Shown here: one piece after another, positions 24,978-36,673 of the stretch | How the letters are laid out: every line of letters starts with the position of its first letter | Numbering within the stretch: the first letter of the stretch is position 1 | Origin: Bugulina stolonifera | Taxonomy: Eukaryota; Bryozoa; Gymnolaemata; Cheilostomatida; Bugulidae | Length of the DNA stretch: 64,000 nucleotides | Assembly (NCBI GenBank): GCA_935421135.1 | Contig: OW285193.1 | Location: 18,276,099 to 18,340,098 of the forward strand | Reading direction: 5' to 3' | Notes under the pieces: generated by a model | Told to the model about the DNA's origin: nothing | The model's database searches: none | Seen by the model: the letters and a program-made list of their open reading frames with translations, nothing else | Program-made: the position numbers and the translations under genes

Positions 24978-25281
24978 GGTGTATGTCCGTAGTTGGCACA
25001 TGTATGTGAAGGAATATGTCAGTAGTTAGTACATGTATGTGAAGGAGTATGTCAGTAGTTAGTACATGTATGTGAAGGAGTATGTCAGTAGTTAGTACAT
25101 GTATGTGAAGGAGTATGCTAGTAGTTAGTACATGTATGTGAAGGAGTATGTCAGTAGTTAGTACATGTATGTGAAGGAGTATGTCAGTAGTTAGTACATG
25201 TATGTGAAGGAGTATGTCAGTAGTTAGTACATGTATGGGAAGGAGTATGCTAGTAGTTAGTACATGTATGTGAAGGAGTAA
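24978..25281. repeat. 33-bp minisatellite
   Basis: About nine copies of a unit containing TATGTCAGTAGTTAGTACAT and GTATGTGAAGGAG. The unit length is a multiple of three, so a minus-strand frame stays open, but there is no other support for a protein. It lies about 260 bp beyond the stop codon of gene B. Confidence 0.92.
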
Positions 25282-25542
25282 GGGTGTTTCATGTGAAGAT
25301 TTTCTGGTACAAAACAGGAAATAAGGTAAAAATAAAAACACGATTACTATATTACTTTACTGTGTAGTTGCATTGCACACCATGATACATGTTCATTTCT
25401 GATGTCTAGAATTTTCCATACTGCATGATATAATTAGAAGTTGCTCTCTTTTACATATTTACATGCATTTGTAATTATGCAACCTCTGGAATTAAAAGCA
25501 TCCACAGTTTTAATGGAAGTAGTTGAAGTATACAAGGAGATG

Positions 25543-28500
25543 CTAATTGACACGGAGCTTGATGTTACCATCTGGTTTGAACTGGTCTAGACAGGCATGG
25601 TGACCTGGATACCTGCACTTGTTGAATTTCTTAGCAATAGAGTCATATGTCCTGCGTTTTGTGTTCTTTGGCCATTGATACCAATGCTGTACATGTTGGT
25701 ATATCCCCCCTCCATACCTTCAACAAAGTATACACAAGTACACACAACTATTACAAAAGCTGGACTACAATGAGAAACAACGTTATTGGTACTAAGTATA
25801 CGTGTATAAATATTATCGTACACCTGCTAGTACGTACACTTTGTATAACATATCGTGTAGAGAATAAAGAGGTATATAAAACTAAGCAAGCAGACACCAA
25901 AAACATTGGAGGGTGAATACCTGTTTCTAGACTGCAAGCCCGGACTCTCAGAGGTTCGAAGCTTTTCCCCATCAAATTCAATGACTGTAGGAGAAAGGCC
26001 CATGGCTACTCTCAGTTCTTCATCATACCTGAAGCGGTAAACCTCCATCTTCCAGCTAGCATCATTAAACTTGAAGGATTTTGCATTCGGATGTTTCTAC
26101 AGCGAAACGGAGAGTTGGAGTTGACTCAACCTAATTCTAGCGGCAGTGTTACTCAACTTTTAATAAACAAATGATTGTGCCTATATACACTACACACTCT
26201 TATAAAAAATTATTTAATGTGTACAGAAGTTACCCTCTCTTAGGCAAAAGAGGATACTGGAAAATAAGGTCCAGGACTTTTGCCAAATTGATGGTTTTGT
26301 GTTGATATTATTTGAATGTAGAGCTAGATGTACACTGTATGTTTACTGTATTTTGTTGAGCAGAAGCAGAAAGAAGTATGAATGGGAAGAATGGATAGAT
26401 GGGAAGAAAGAGGTGGTGCTAGGCATTTTCGTAATTCAAAGAATGGTAAGGTAACTCCAAATTGCAAACAAAATTCTTGTTTTAAGTTATGAGGATATAT
26501 CCTTAGTAACCTAGTGATATAGCCTTAGTAACCTAGTGATATATGGGCGACATAACCTTAGTATAGGAGGGGATATAACCTTAGTATGAGAGGGGATATA
26601 ACCTTAGTATGAGAGGGGATATAACCTTGGTATGAGAGGGGATATAACCTTAGTATGAGAGGGGATATAACCTTAGAATGGGAGGGGATATAACCTTAGT
26701 ATGAGAGGGGATATAACCTTAGTATGAGAGGGGATATAACCTTAGTATGAGAAGGGATATAACTTTAGTAACCTAGTGATATAGCCTTGGTAACCTGGTG
26801 ATATAGTGAAATAGTTTACCCATTTGTAGCCAAGACTCTCAAAATATGATTGATACTTCTTTCCAAAAGCAGTGAAGTTATCTGGATGAATAGTGATGTC
26901 TGAATCCAGCTCCCATGGTAAGACACTGTTGAACTTGAGTGCTCCCAACAGAGTACCAGAGTCCAAGATGCATAGAAATCCACCTTCCTGTTAATAAAAC
27001 ATTGAGAAGTCAGAAAACACCAATCAATGGCCCTGGATTAGCCAATCGATTCATTATCATAGCTCCACCTATTCCTATTCATACACTGTGGTGATCTTAA
27101 AGCAGATAACTGTGACGATAGCCTACCTGACACTTATTCATTGTTAGTTTGATAAGGTTAGACAACTTCCTCATGCAGCATGCTGAGAGTGCATTTCCAG
27201 CAGCTCTGACTCGTCCACATGTGGTTTGTGCCTCTCCACAACTGAATTCGAACACCTTATTATTATGACGATGAATCTTTTCCACCTGAAAGAACAGAAC
27301 ACAAGATTAACCAGACAAGATTTGTAACAATAAATTACCAAGTAAAGGCAGAGAGAGTACATGTATTTATGATAGACTAGCGGACTCTAATAATTGCAGT
27401 TGGATGTCTGTTTATGATCTTGATATTGAGGATTGCTGGCAGTGTTCGAAGTGTGGTTATATGGACGTATACGGTGTGTACCCTCATGTTCTCCCAGGGT
27501 TAGGACTAGTGGTGGAAATGTCAAGGATTCTTTCAATTTTTAATAGTAATCTGCTTTTATTCTCAGCCTGCTAGTTGTTTTAGTAAAGGTATAGCACCCT
27601 TACTGACTGTGGCCTCATCTAAAACATTGAGAAGTCGCTAAACTAGTCAATATCCTGATCAAATTAGTTCCTAAAGCTTTTCGTTTTTCCATTTCGATAT
27701 TAATAGGTTTTACAAAATAACATAATATGAGGAATAGGTGATAATATGTGTGACAAACATGTTTATATTAGCAAATCCTAAGTACCACCATTTGCCCACA
27801 AATATATAACATTTTAGATATTGGCAGAAAACCAGGGGAGACAAATTTAAATTTCTCTAACATTTTCTGCATGCACCATGTACCCACCTCATTTGTTCCA
27901 CTTCGAACACTGATTGCCGGTAATATAAGAAGTGGTGTTAATTTCTCTGTAACCCAGATAAGATACTGGATTCTGCACCAATGCACTACTGGATACTGCA
28001 CCGGTGCACTACTGGATGCTGCACAGGTGCACTACTTGACACTGCACCGGAGCACTACTTGGTACTGCACCGGTGCACTATTTGATACTGCACCAGTGCA
28101 CTATTTGATACTGCACCGGTGCACTACTGGATGCTGCACCGGTGCACTACTGGATGCTGCACCAGTGCACTACTGGATGCTGCACCAGTGCACTACAGAA
28201 TCAAAACAAGTAGAGTCTGGACAAAGATGGATTCATTTAAAATCATCCTTATAGTGAAATAGCACTTGACCTCTGTATATTGAGGAATTGTTTTCTCTTG
28301 ACACACATAGAGAGAGAGAGGAAAACTTTAAATCGTAGGTATATTAGTGTAGGACAGCAGGAAGCATAGAAGCAGGTTAGAATTTCAGATCCCAACACCA
28401 ACCAACATTTAGATAACAATCTAACCTACTTACCATAAGAACTCGGAGATGAAACCTGGAGAAATAAACGGACAAGAATACAACTCTGACACGGAACTAG

Positions 28501-31415
28501 GTTTCCAACATTGCCAAGTCAGTACCCCTAGGGCATACGCAATAATGTAGGGTATGAGAGTATATGTAACACTTCAAATCATATGATACCACTATAATTA
28601 TTGAACTACTATCTTATACCTGGAAGAACAAAGCTAAAGGTTTCCAATCCTCCTTCACTGTGGGCTGATGACTTTCATCTGTAACAAAAGCCATAGCGTC
28701 TGGACAAGACACCATAATGTGGTTATTCTTCTTTAGCCTCAGAAACCAGATTGCAAACAGGCTAACCGATGATGTGGTGGGTGTTAACTTTATCTGAAAG
28801 TATAAAGTGTACAACATACAGGAATGCTATAATTGTGATTTCATCCGTTAAACAGATGGTCCAATCAGATAACATACATTTTGTAAAAACAAGGCAAGGT
28901 GTTAGACAAGTAGTATGATGTATATCAGCATATAAAGTTACCTGATCAAACAACTTCCTCTTAGCTACAAACGGTCCATTGGCATGGTGACATAGTAGAC
29001 ATTCCTCCATAGATACTTCATATCCGTGTATGTATGTAAGCTGATAGTTGAGCAGTACTGACTGTTCACATCCATTACTCCACTGTAACACGTTCACACA
29101 AGTAAATATAAAAGAATATGCTAAAGTATAGATTCTTGTCTCTCCACCTTCTAGTAATAATGAAAAAGAGGCTATGTATAGGTTCCTACCTCTCCACCCT
29201 TCCATGTCCTGTAAGCACTGGCTACTACAGAAGCTTCTAGATTATTTATCTCTCTAACTAATCTCTCTAGTCTATCAAACCATGTAATCCTGACCACATC
29301 TCTTCCAATATAAACATATTTAGTCCTCACTTTACTTATCAGTTGAGTCCAGATGGTAGACTCAACAGACCTACAAATGTTCGTGCAGAATAACAACTCT
29401 TACAGAAATGCTATATCTGTGAACAGAGAAAAAAGCCGACACCACCATCAACAGAAAATGATGGACCATATAACTGCCAAATCAAAACCTGAGCACCACT
29501 ACTTTGTGACACACTAAACCTCAAATGATAAAAACTTTAAACCCATAAACTATCAAGTGAAGTAAAGTTTGCAAGTAACGCTAATCAAGTTTGAGCATGT
29601 CAAGCTTCACAAAACTATAATGAGTTTAAACTGTATTAACTAACAACTTCAAATGTCATAAAACGAGATTAAAGACACTAAGATTGTAGAATGTACACCT
29701 ACCTGTTTGAAAATGTCTGTAGAGTTGTGTTGATAAAGTCCTTTTCATCTAAAGTCAGCGTCTCAGGTATGGCAGCGACCACACGTACTTTAGGGTAAAG
29801 TTTCTGAACATCATGAAATATCTTGGGTATAAGTTGATAATATTTAGAGTCATAATGTACAAAGTTATATACTAGAGTGATTAGCGTGTAGAACTCTGGT
29901 ACACCTGTACAGTTTTCCATTACGAATCCACCTACAAATAGAATCACAGCTATTCATAGAGTAATATTATACATAACTTCTCATATCGACCTCTGTCACA
30001 ACCGGCTCATGATCCAATGCAATGATGAGAATCCCTAGTCCTCTGCTTATTGAGTGTCCATGAGGTAACAAAAAACAGCTAATAATAATCTGATCCATAC
30101 ATGAAGGTTTCTATTGTACCATTAAAAGTTTTTCTATCTTGCGCTCATCCTTTGTGCATAATACCTGTTAGCTAAAATTCCTATGATCAATGTAACGTAA
30201 AACTAGATACATGTAAGGTAACTCCTATTCACCTCTGTCCCAGTATGGAAAATGTGTCTGCTGTTTGGTGCGAGTGTAGTGTTCTGGACATACATCAATG
30301 GTGGGAGCTCGGGTGTTATTAATTTGGTTTTTTGAAATACCAACATCACGATTGGAGGTACTTGTATTAGCACTAGCTGTAGCCTCAGTAATAGTAATGG
30401 TATCTACCTCAGTATGGGCGTTACTAACTGTCACCCTGTCTGTATCTACATCTAGGATCTTTAGTATCAAGCTCAACTAAAACAATAGACCAACTTAATA
30501 CAGTCAATTAATAGTGTAAGGTGTAGACAATTTCAATGTATACAGGGTGGTGAGGATCTCCTACCAAATAATAAACTAGAAGACGGCTAAAGAGCCCAGA
30601 TGTTTAAAGCATAGGAAATGGATCTTGTCAACATAAACATGTGGCTTCTGCCCCAATTAAAATGTTAGATTATTTACGTAAATATAGGCCTTACAGACCG
30701 TCAGCTCTTTTCCTAATTTAAATTAATCCATTAACACATCACAGTGGGCAGAGCTTATTTGGAGATAAAAAATGAAATAATTCATAATATCATTGTTACA
30801 TTAGTGAGCCATATACAAACGTGACTATTGGAATGGACTATCACATGATTGTCAGGGGTATTGAATCAGATGTCAATGAAATGTGCACCAAATTTTCTTC
30901 AAAATTAAAACAACAAACACTAAATACAATAAGTAGATCTAGAATTGAAATCGCCAAAGTGCATCTCCCATTATCAGTATCACCAACTCAACATAGAGTA
31001 AACCTTACAGTCTGTTATGATCTGATAGAAACCCACACAGAATTTACTCACCTCACCATAGGACTCCATGAGAAGCTGTCTAGCTGTAGAGTTACAACTT
31101 AATTTTTTGCTTTGCTCTACATTGGATAGGACCTTTAACACACCTTGTACAATTTTTTCCTTCGACAAACTGTCAATCATTTGAAGTCTTGTAGACTGCA
31201 AACTTTGCATTGTTCTAAACAGCAAATATTTAGCATTAACAATGAGAAATTATGGCCTACAGCTCTAGAAGCTGGCAGTAAAATACTTTTGGTAACAACG
31301 AGTAGATTGGTACTACTTACGGTGGTGTAGTCCCTCGGAGATACCACAATCCATTCAACAGCACAGAGGCTGCTACAAGCACACATAATACTTTATGGTT
31401 GCAGCTGGTCGACAT
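25543..31415 (-). CDS. FKRP-like LicD-domain protein B (11 exons, 634 aa)
   Basis: Exons on the minus strand, 5' to 3': 31415-31321, 31214-31052, 30476-30233, 29931-29703, 29370-29190, 29082-28942, 28793-28620, 27285-27127, 26987-26820, 26096-25921, 25717-25543. Phases agree throughout, and six of the eleven exons have exactly the same length as in gene A. A hydrophobic anchor (residues about 8-25) precedes a Thr/Ser-rich stem encoded by an enlarged exon 3. The CC motif is SACCMRKL. The LicD motif is GTLLGALKFNSVLPWELDSDI, where the first acidic position is Glu (E488, D490, D492) instead of the Asp of FKRP and gene A. The C-terminal motif PGHHACLDQ is conserved. Predicted role is a Golgi/ER LicD-type phosphotransferase with unknown substrate. 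It is convergent with the ankyrin gene and divergent from gene C. Confidence 0.9.
26506..26800. repeat. 24-bp minisatellite in intron 9 of gene B
   Basis: About ten units of GGGGATATAACCTTAGTATG plus AGAG, grading into GTAACCTAGTGATATAGCCTT variants at both edges. It ends about 20 bases from the exon 9 donor. The position matches the minisatellites of genes A and C, but the sequence does not. Confidence 0.92.
27972..28195. repeat. 23-bp minisatellite with palindromic core, intron 7 of gene B
   Basis: About ten units of 23 bp, each carrying TGCACCGGTGCA (a 12-bp palindrome) or a near variant, followed by CTACTGGATAC. The repeated palindrome sets it apart from the other arrays in the window. 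Confidence 0.92.
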
Positions 31416-31686
31416 CTAAAACAATAAGCATACTCTTACTCTTACGATTAAAGCATCAAAATTGAGCAGAAATATGCCAAAGTGTAATGATAACAATAAC
31501 AATAATATAACACATATTTTTTAATAAATTGGTATCAACAAAATGTACCTTATATTATTATTCATCAATAGACGCTTAACCCACCAAAAAGTACAATGAA
31601 TAAAATAAAGGTACCAATTTGGATACTGCCATTGGTTAAAGTTACTTAAACTCATAAAATCAACATAAGAGGGATATTTTGGAAAA

Positions 31687-31869
31687 TCAAATGTAAAATT
31701 TTTTAAAGTTGTCTTCCACTTGACTTGCAAGCAGACAAGTCGATTTGTACTTGACTTGTAACTTGCACGACGGCTGACTTGACTTGAGGCAGCACTGACT
31801 TGACTTGCCTCCAAAATTTTAGAAATGACTTGACTTGTTGACTTGCAAGTCGACTTGGACCCAACTCTG
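31687..31869. mobile_element. partial or solo end of the hAT-like family
   Basis: This stretch matches the right end of the 6522-11277 element from ATGTAAAATTTTTT through the GACTTG-rich region to the terminal GACTTGGACCCAACTCTG. I found no matching left terminus nearby, so it is a truncated copy or one end of a rearranged element. It lies about 300 bp upstream of the gene B start codon. Confidence 0.75.
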
Positions 31870-33639
31870 ATACATACTAACTTTGATTTACTATTACTAC
31901 TAATATCAATGTGAAATCTTTTTTGTCCCGTATACTATTCAGCTAAACATGCGCCTTTCATTCATGAGATGTAACCATGAAGTATAAATAAATTAGAAAA
32001 ACGTCGTAAAAGGTAACCTAAACCTAACTTATTCGCTACGGATAAAGTCCTTTACTATACATTTTTGAAAGGAACTTTGTTGTGTATGTAAACATCATGG
32101 ACCGCAGCAAATCATTTAAGCTTGATATGATTGGTTGACATTGTTATCGTAGCCGACTCCACTATTTATATTTGAAGCAATGATATCTGTAGAATGTTTA
32201 GATGAGTATTCATTAGCCTTAACATAATTGTCAGATTTTTGTAAAATCAAGGAAAATCAGATTTTCAAATACAGACTATCGATTAGAATTATGAGTAAAG
32301 TTAAAGTTAAAGTACCAAGTCCTACATTGAAAAGCAAAAGCATCTTTTTCACATTGAGAGCAAGTACAATTAGAGTGCAAGTACAAATCACTAAGTTCAA
32401 GTACAAAATAATAGCAGTGCAAGTACTGAAGTGGCAGTGGCGTATCCACCTTACCTTTCAAAGTTGGTGGGCCAATTTTGTATTGAAAGGGGAGGCGGTT
32501 CGAAACACGGGTTATGGAAAACTTCTCATTCATGTAGGCTCCTACATGCAGCTAATATGCACAAAAAATCACATGCTCAAGACATGTAAAAATGTTTATT
32601 TCAGATATACATATACTAGGTATTCAAAACCATTTTTTCAAAATAACAATTTTGATAATATTTTTGCATAAATGGATAGAGCAACATCTCAGCATCATTT
32701 TGATATGTAAATTGTGTATCTACTGTGTATACTTTTCATGTTACAAGTGTTTTAAGATGAGCTGTCTGCCCTACCCAGAGGTAGGGAAAAGTCTCCGTTG
32801 GCTTAGTCGATGCTAATTCCTACGACGTTACGCCATGCGGTATGTTATTTACTAAGAGCTAGCATACTCGTCAGCTATTGGTTAGTAGGCATTATATTAA
32901 ATCATGGGCAATGCAGTGTAGCCACCATGCCTAGTACATGTATGCCTACTATTCATATTGTACAATATACATGTCGTTTCATATAGGGTATATTATGTAA
33001 TAATGCAGACTACTAGTAATATGCAGCCTACTAGTAATAGTAATGCAGCCCAACACAGATACATGTGCATGGCTACATGACTATATGAATGACCATCACT
33101 CCAAAAAAGCTGCACAGAATACAACTACTCATCAAACATGTTTTATGTTTCAGAGCAAAAACAATGTGCATGAAGAGTGTAGATAGTAGCTGGCAGTATA
33201 CCATTACCCTATAGCCAACTGGATTAGAGCAGGAGACAGACTAGAAGTGCAATGGAACAGCCCTACAATTAATCTACAACCGAAATTGACTTACAATTTA
33301 TATATTCTGTATACGAAATATAACCTAGGCTTTTCAATTTCAACTATAAGGTAGCCATTCTGATATATCAAGTGTGTCATCAACATGGCACAATGACAAC
33401 AATATAATAATATAAATATAATATGCATGTAGTCATGAGCATGCTGACTTGTACATGGCCGTAACTATCTAGGCGGCTCAGGCGGCCCTAGCCGCCTGAA
33501 CTTTTTGTTAAAAGAAGAAAAAATTAAGGCTAATATCGGAAGGCATAGCTACCGTGCCCCACATTATATAAACATACTCTAATGAAAATGATGCTACTAT
33601 GTATATAATTATATTCATGGCTAATTTTTGCGTGAAGCC

Positions 33640-33735
33640 ACTGCTGATTTGATAGCGTAATTGGTAGAGTGCATGGTCTTTGTGCATAGGGACACGAGTT
33701 CGAATCCCACTGAGGGACAATTTTTCATTTTAGTA
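33640..33735 (+). mobile_element. tRNA-derived SINE-like sequence
   Basis: An A box (TAGCGTAATTGG, 33653-33664) and a B box (GTTCGAATC, 33698-33706) have tRNA-like spacing, and an anticodon-like stem TGCAT/GTGCA lies between them. The acceptor and T stems do not pair well and the anticodon loop lacks T33, so this is a decayed tRNA gene or tRNA-derived SINE, not a working tRNA. The minus-strand reading SGIRTRVP..DHALYQLRY is typical of antisense SINE translations. Confidence 0.65.
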
Positions 33736-35140
33736 ATTCACTCAATTTGTTAGCTATACAATGACAATACTAATCTCATCTGTAATAGATCTGTAATAGA
33801 TAGGATCACTGCATCTGTAATTCTGTATTCAACAATAGGAAATGCCCTAAGATTGCATGCACAGTGTGCCCACCCACCTCATTTGTTCCACTTAAACACT
33901 GTTCTTCAGGGTTTGCGAACCCTAGATTCTAGAATACCACTCTCCATCTCTATCCATCAACTGAATGTGCACTATTTTCCCTCTTATTAATGTGTGCACA
34001 TTTTTAGGCCTAAGTCATGTAATGATGTAAAGTACTACAATGGTACGTCATGGCTAAGCCAAACAGAGAAGCACTATTTTGCACTATACTAATTTGAAGT
34101 TTACTATTTGCAGATTACTATGCAACATTCTGTACTTTTGTACCATCACATATAGTTCAAATATGCATCAAAATGGCTGTTTTTGTGTGAATTTTCAAAA
34201 ACTTTTTTGTGGGAGGTGCCTCACCCTCCTTCTACCCCCATCCCGCACACACCCTCCCCACACTGCTACTGTTAGCCAGTCCAATTTTGGCCGCCTCAAC
34301 TTTTTCAGGAAAGTTACCCCCCTGTTGTACCCAACAAAACAACATATTCGTCTATGCAGATGATCATACATCGGCACAACTATTATTATATCACTAGAGC
34401 ATGTTAATTCTAATTATTATAGTAGGCATCTAAATATACATGTAATGATGTATATGGCTAATATGCTGTGAGATAGTGTTCCATAATTAGAATATTCAAT
34501 ATTTAATTTCACTTGAATATCCAAAGAATAGAGCTTCGAATGCAGAATCAAGTCTGAAAATTCATCAGGAACTACTCAAGTAAAGGATAAATAATCTTGC
34601 CATGCAGCTTATTGTATAATAATACATGTGTAGCATTTCCATGATAATTATGGCATACATGGCTGTACCTGATAAACAGGTACATGTAGGTAGAGCTTGT
34701 TATCATAATCTACAACACTGCTCATAAGAGAAGATAACTCTATCAAAGAAATCATGCGTGCTGATTGGCTGTTTCGCTCAAGGCGGTCACCTTATTGGAC
34801 AGAAGAAAATGAAATGGAAACTAATTTTTTTCTGACAGCTTGGTTTTAATCTGTTAATTTTTAAGGATGTAGAAGGCATCAGCTACAACAAAGTATATAG
34901 TTAGGATAATCAGACATTTTCGCATAAGATAAAACATAAATTATGACATTTCTCATAGTGCACCATTGTTATTAGACTACATGAAAATGATGACTTTTGA
35001 GGGGCTACAGTGGCTCACCCTGCATAGTGATTGGTTAATTGACACTGGGAATGTAGCCTGTGGTTTGTGGTTAATTTAATACAATTTATTTTATGGTGAT
35101 AGACCTAATAGGTTTAGAGTTATTGAACTTTTCCTGAAGC

Positions 35141-36175
35141 ATGAGTGTGCGCCCAGTGTGCGCCCTAAGGCTGGAGAAAATTAACACAGGTCTGCGAACG
35201 CAGTTTAGTCACGTGATTTTCTCGCGTTTTGAATACCTACATATACATGAGCTGGAGGTAACCTCAGGGGTTCCACAGGGCTCAGTTCTGAGCCCCACAC
35301 TCTTCCTGATCTACATTAACGACCTGCCACTGGAGGTAAACTGCAGTGTAAGCCTTTACGCTGATGATACACTGCTATATCAGACAGTTGACACAGATGA
35401 CGATGCTATACATTTCCAGAACAATATTGATGCCATACACAAATGGTCTGTTGATTGGAAAATGCCATTCAATGACAAGAAATGTAAAGTCATAGCCTTC
35501 GGGAACCAAAATAGTAGACCAACATACAAGCTAGGTGAAACTGTGATGGAATGGGTTGACAAAACGACATACCTCGGTGTGGTCATGCAGTCAAACCTTA
35601 AATTTGACCAACATATGGCGCTCAAGAAAGAAAAGGCCTCCAAAACTCTGGGAGCTATCAAGCACATTCTGCATGGAGCCCCTAAAGAAGGTCGGTTACT
35701 AGCATACACTAGCCTGTGTCGCCCAATATTGGAATATGCGGACACCGTGTGGGACCCGACCTTAGCCAAAGACATTGAGTCACTCGAAATGATACAGCAC
35801 AGGGCTGTTAGGTTTATTGCCAGATTGAGGGGGCGAGAGAGTGTCACTGAGGCATGCTCCGAACTTGGTCTACAGCCCCTCAAACAAAGGCGTAGGAACC
35901 ACAGGCTAGCTCTCCTTATGAAAATCCTGCAGGAAGAAGAACGCCACTCAGCGCTTTCGTTGGCATATGATGAGATTACCAGAGACCGCAAAAGTATGAC
36001 GATGACCACCAGATCGGCTGCCCGTGGCGAGTTGACATCGGTCTCCGCGACCTCACAGATATACCATGGTAGTTTCCTACCGAGAACCATAAGAGACACC
36101 AGAGTGAACACAACCGTGACAAGCAGAACGCAGCATTTACCTGTAACAGAGGGCTGTAGTCCAACCCCCCTGTAA
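35141..36175 (+). pseudogene. 5'-truncated non-LTR retrotransposon reverse transcriptase
   Basis: A 344-residue open frame. From about residue 40 it reads as the C-terminal half of a reverse transcriptase: SGVPQGSVLSP, then YADD at residues 73-76 (the catalytic motif), YLGV and HRAVRFI, ending with SFLPRTIRD, an ending common in CR1/Jockey-type elements. The upstream part of the domain, with the first catalytic Asp, and any endonuclease are missing, as expected of 5'-truncated copies. The frame is still open over 1 kb, so the insertion is fairly young. The first 40 residues are probably flanking sequence read through. The clade is inferred, not proven. Confidence 0.85.
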
Positions 36176-36673
36176 AGGAGGACTACCGTAGCACCATCAA
36201 CTACTAATCAACAGCAGATTGCTGTAACCCCTGTAGCCAAACACATTTCACACTGTTAGCCAAATGAGGCACTCCTTTATACACTTAGTGTTCCTGAGTG
36301 TCCGATGACGTCAAAGGTATTCAAAGGTATGTGCATTTAAATGTAGCAAAACTAAATTATAAATATCATGGTTTGAATTCTGCCTATTACCTATACATAT
36401 TCATTTATTTGAGTAAAACTTTGATGAATTACAGCTTATTTCTTCACAGTAATTCCTTTATGTCTCCTAGCATAGATCATGCGCACATAGTCTTAGTGTT
36501 TACTATGGGCTCTCAAAGTGTCCTAAGCATCAGAAATTGTTGAGCAACAATTTTCAGATTTGACTTTTAATTAAAAGCACCTGGCTCACAAATGTGTACT
36601 ATGTTTTACCTAACTGTGGAAACTACCAAACGCAATTCCTTCTACATGTATATATCTTTCAGATCCCTGAAAT

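Larger units (their letters stand above)
24205..25542. other. spacer between convergent ankyrin gene and gene B
   Basis: Shared 3' space of two convergent genes. It contains a 180-bp palindrome and a 33-bp minisatellite, both listed separately, and is otherwise AT-rich without exons. Confidence 0.5.
31415..36673. other. intergenic region between divergent genes B and C
   Basis: About 5.2 kb that should contain both promoters. It holds the right end of a hAT-like element (31687-31869), a tRNA-related SINE-like sequence (about 33640-33735) and a truncated reverse transcriptase (35141-36175). Between about 32100 and 33600 I see no exon. A pair of related GC-richer patches containing GCCGCCT(G/C)AACTTTTT occurs near 33500 and 34290. 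Confidence 0.5.

Noticed and set aside
24907..25341. 144-residue minus-strand frame with LLHIHVLTTDI repeats
   Set aside because: A product of the 33-bp minisatellite just downstream of gene B; no signal of a gene.
18479..28195. CRISPR-like arrays
   Set aside because: The regular repeats are contiguous minisatellites with no unique spacers, in a eukaryotic intron-rich context.
33640..33715. Functional tRNA gene
   Set aside because: Boxes A and B fit, but the acceptor and T stems do not pair and the anticodon loop is abnormal; called a tRNA-derived repeat.
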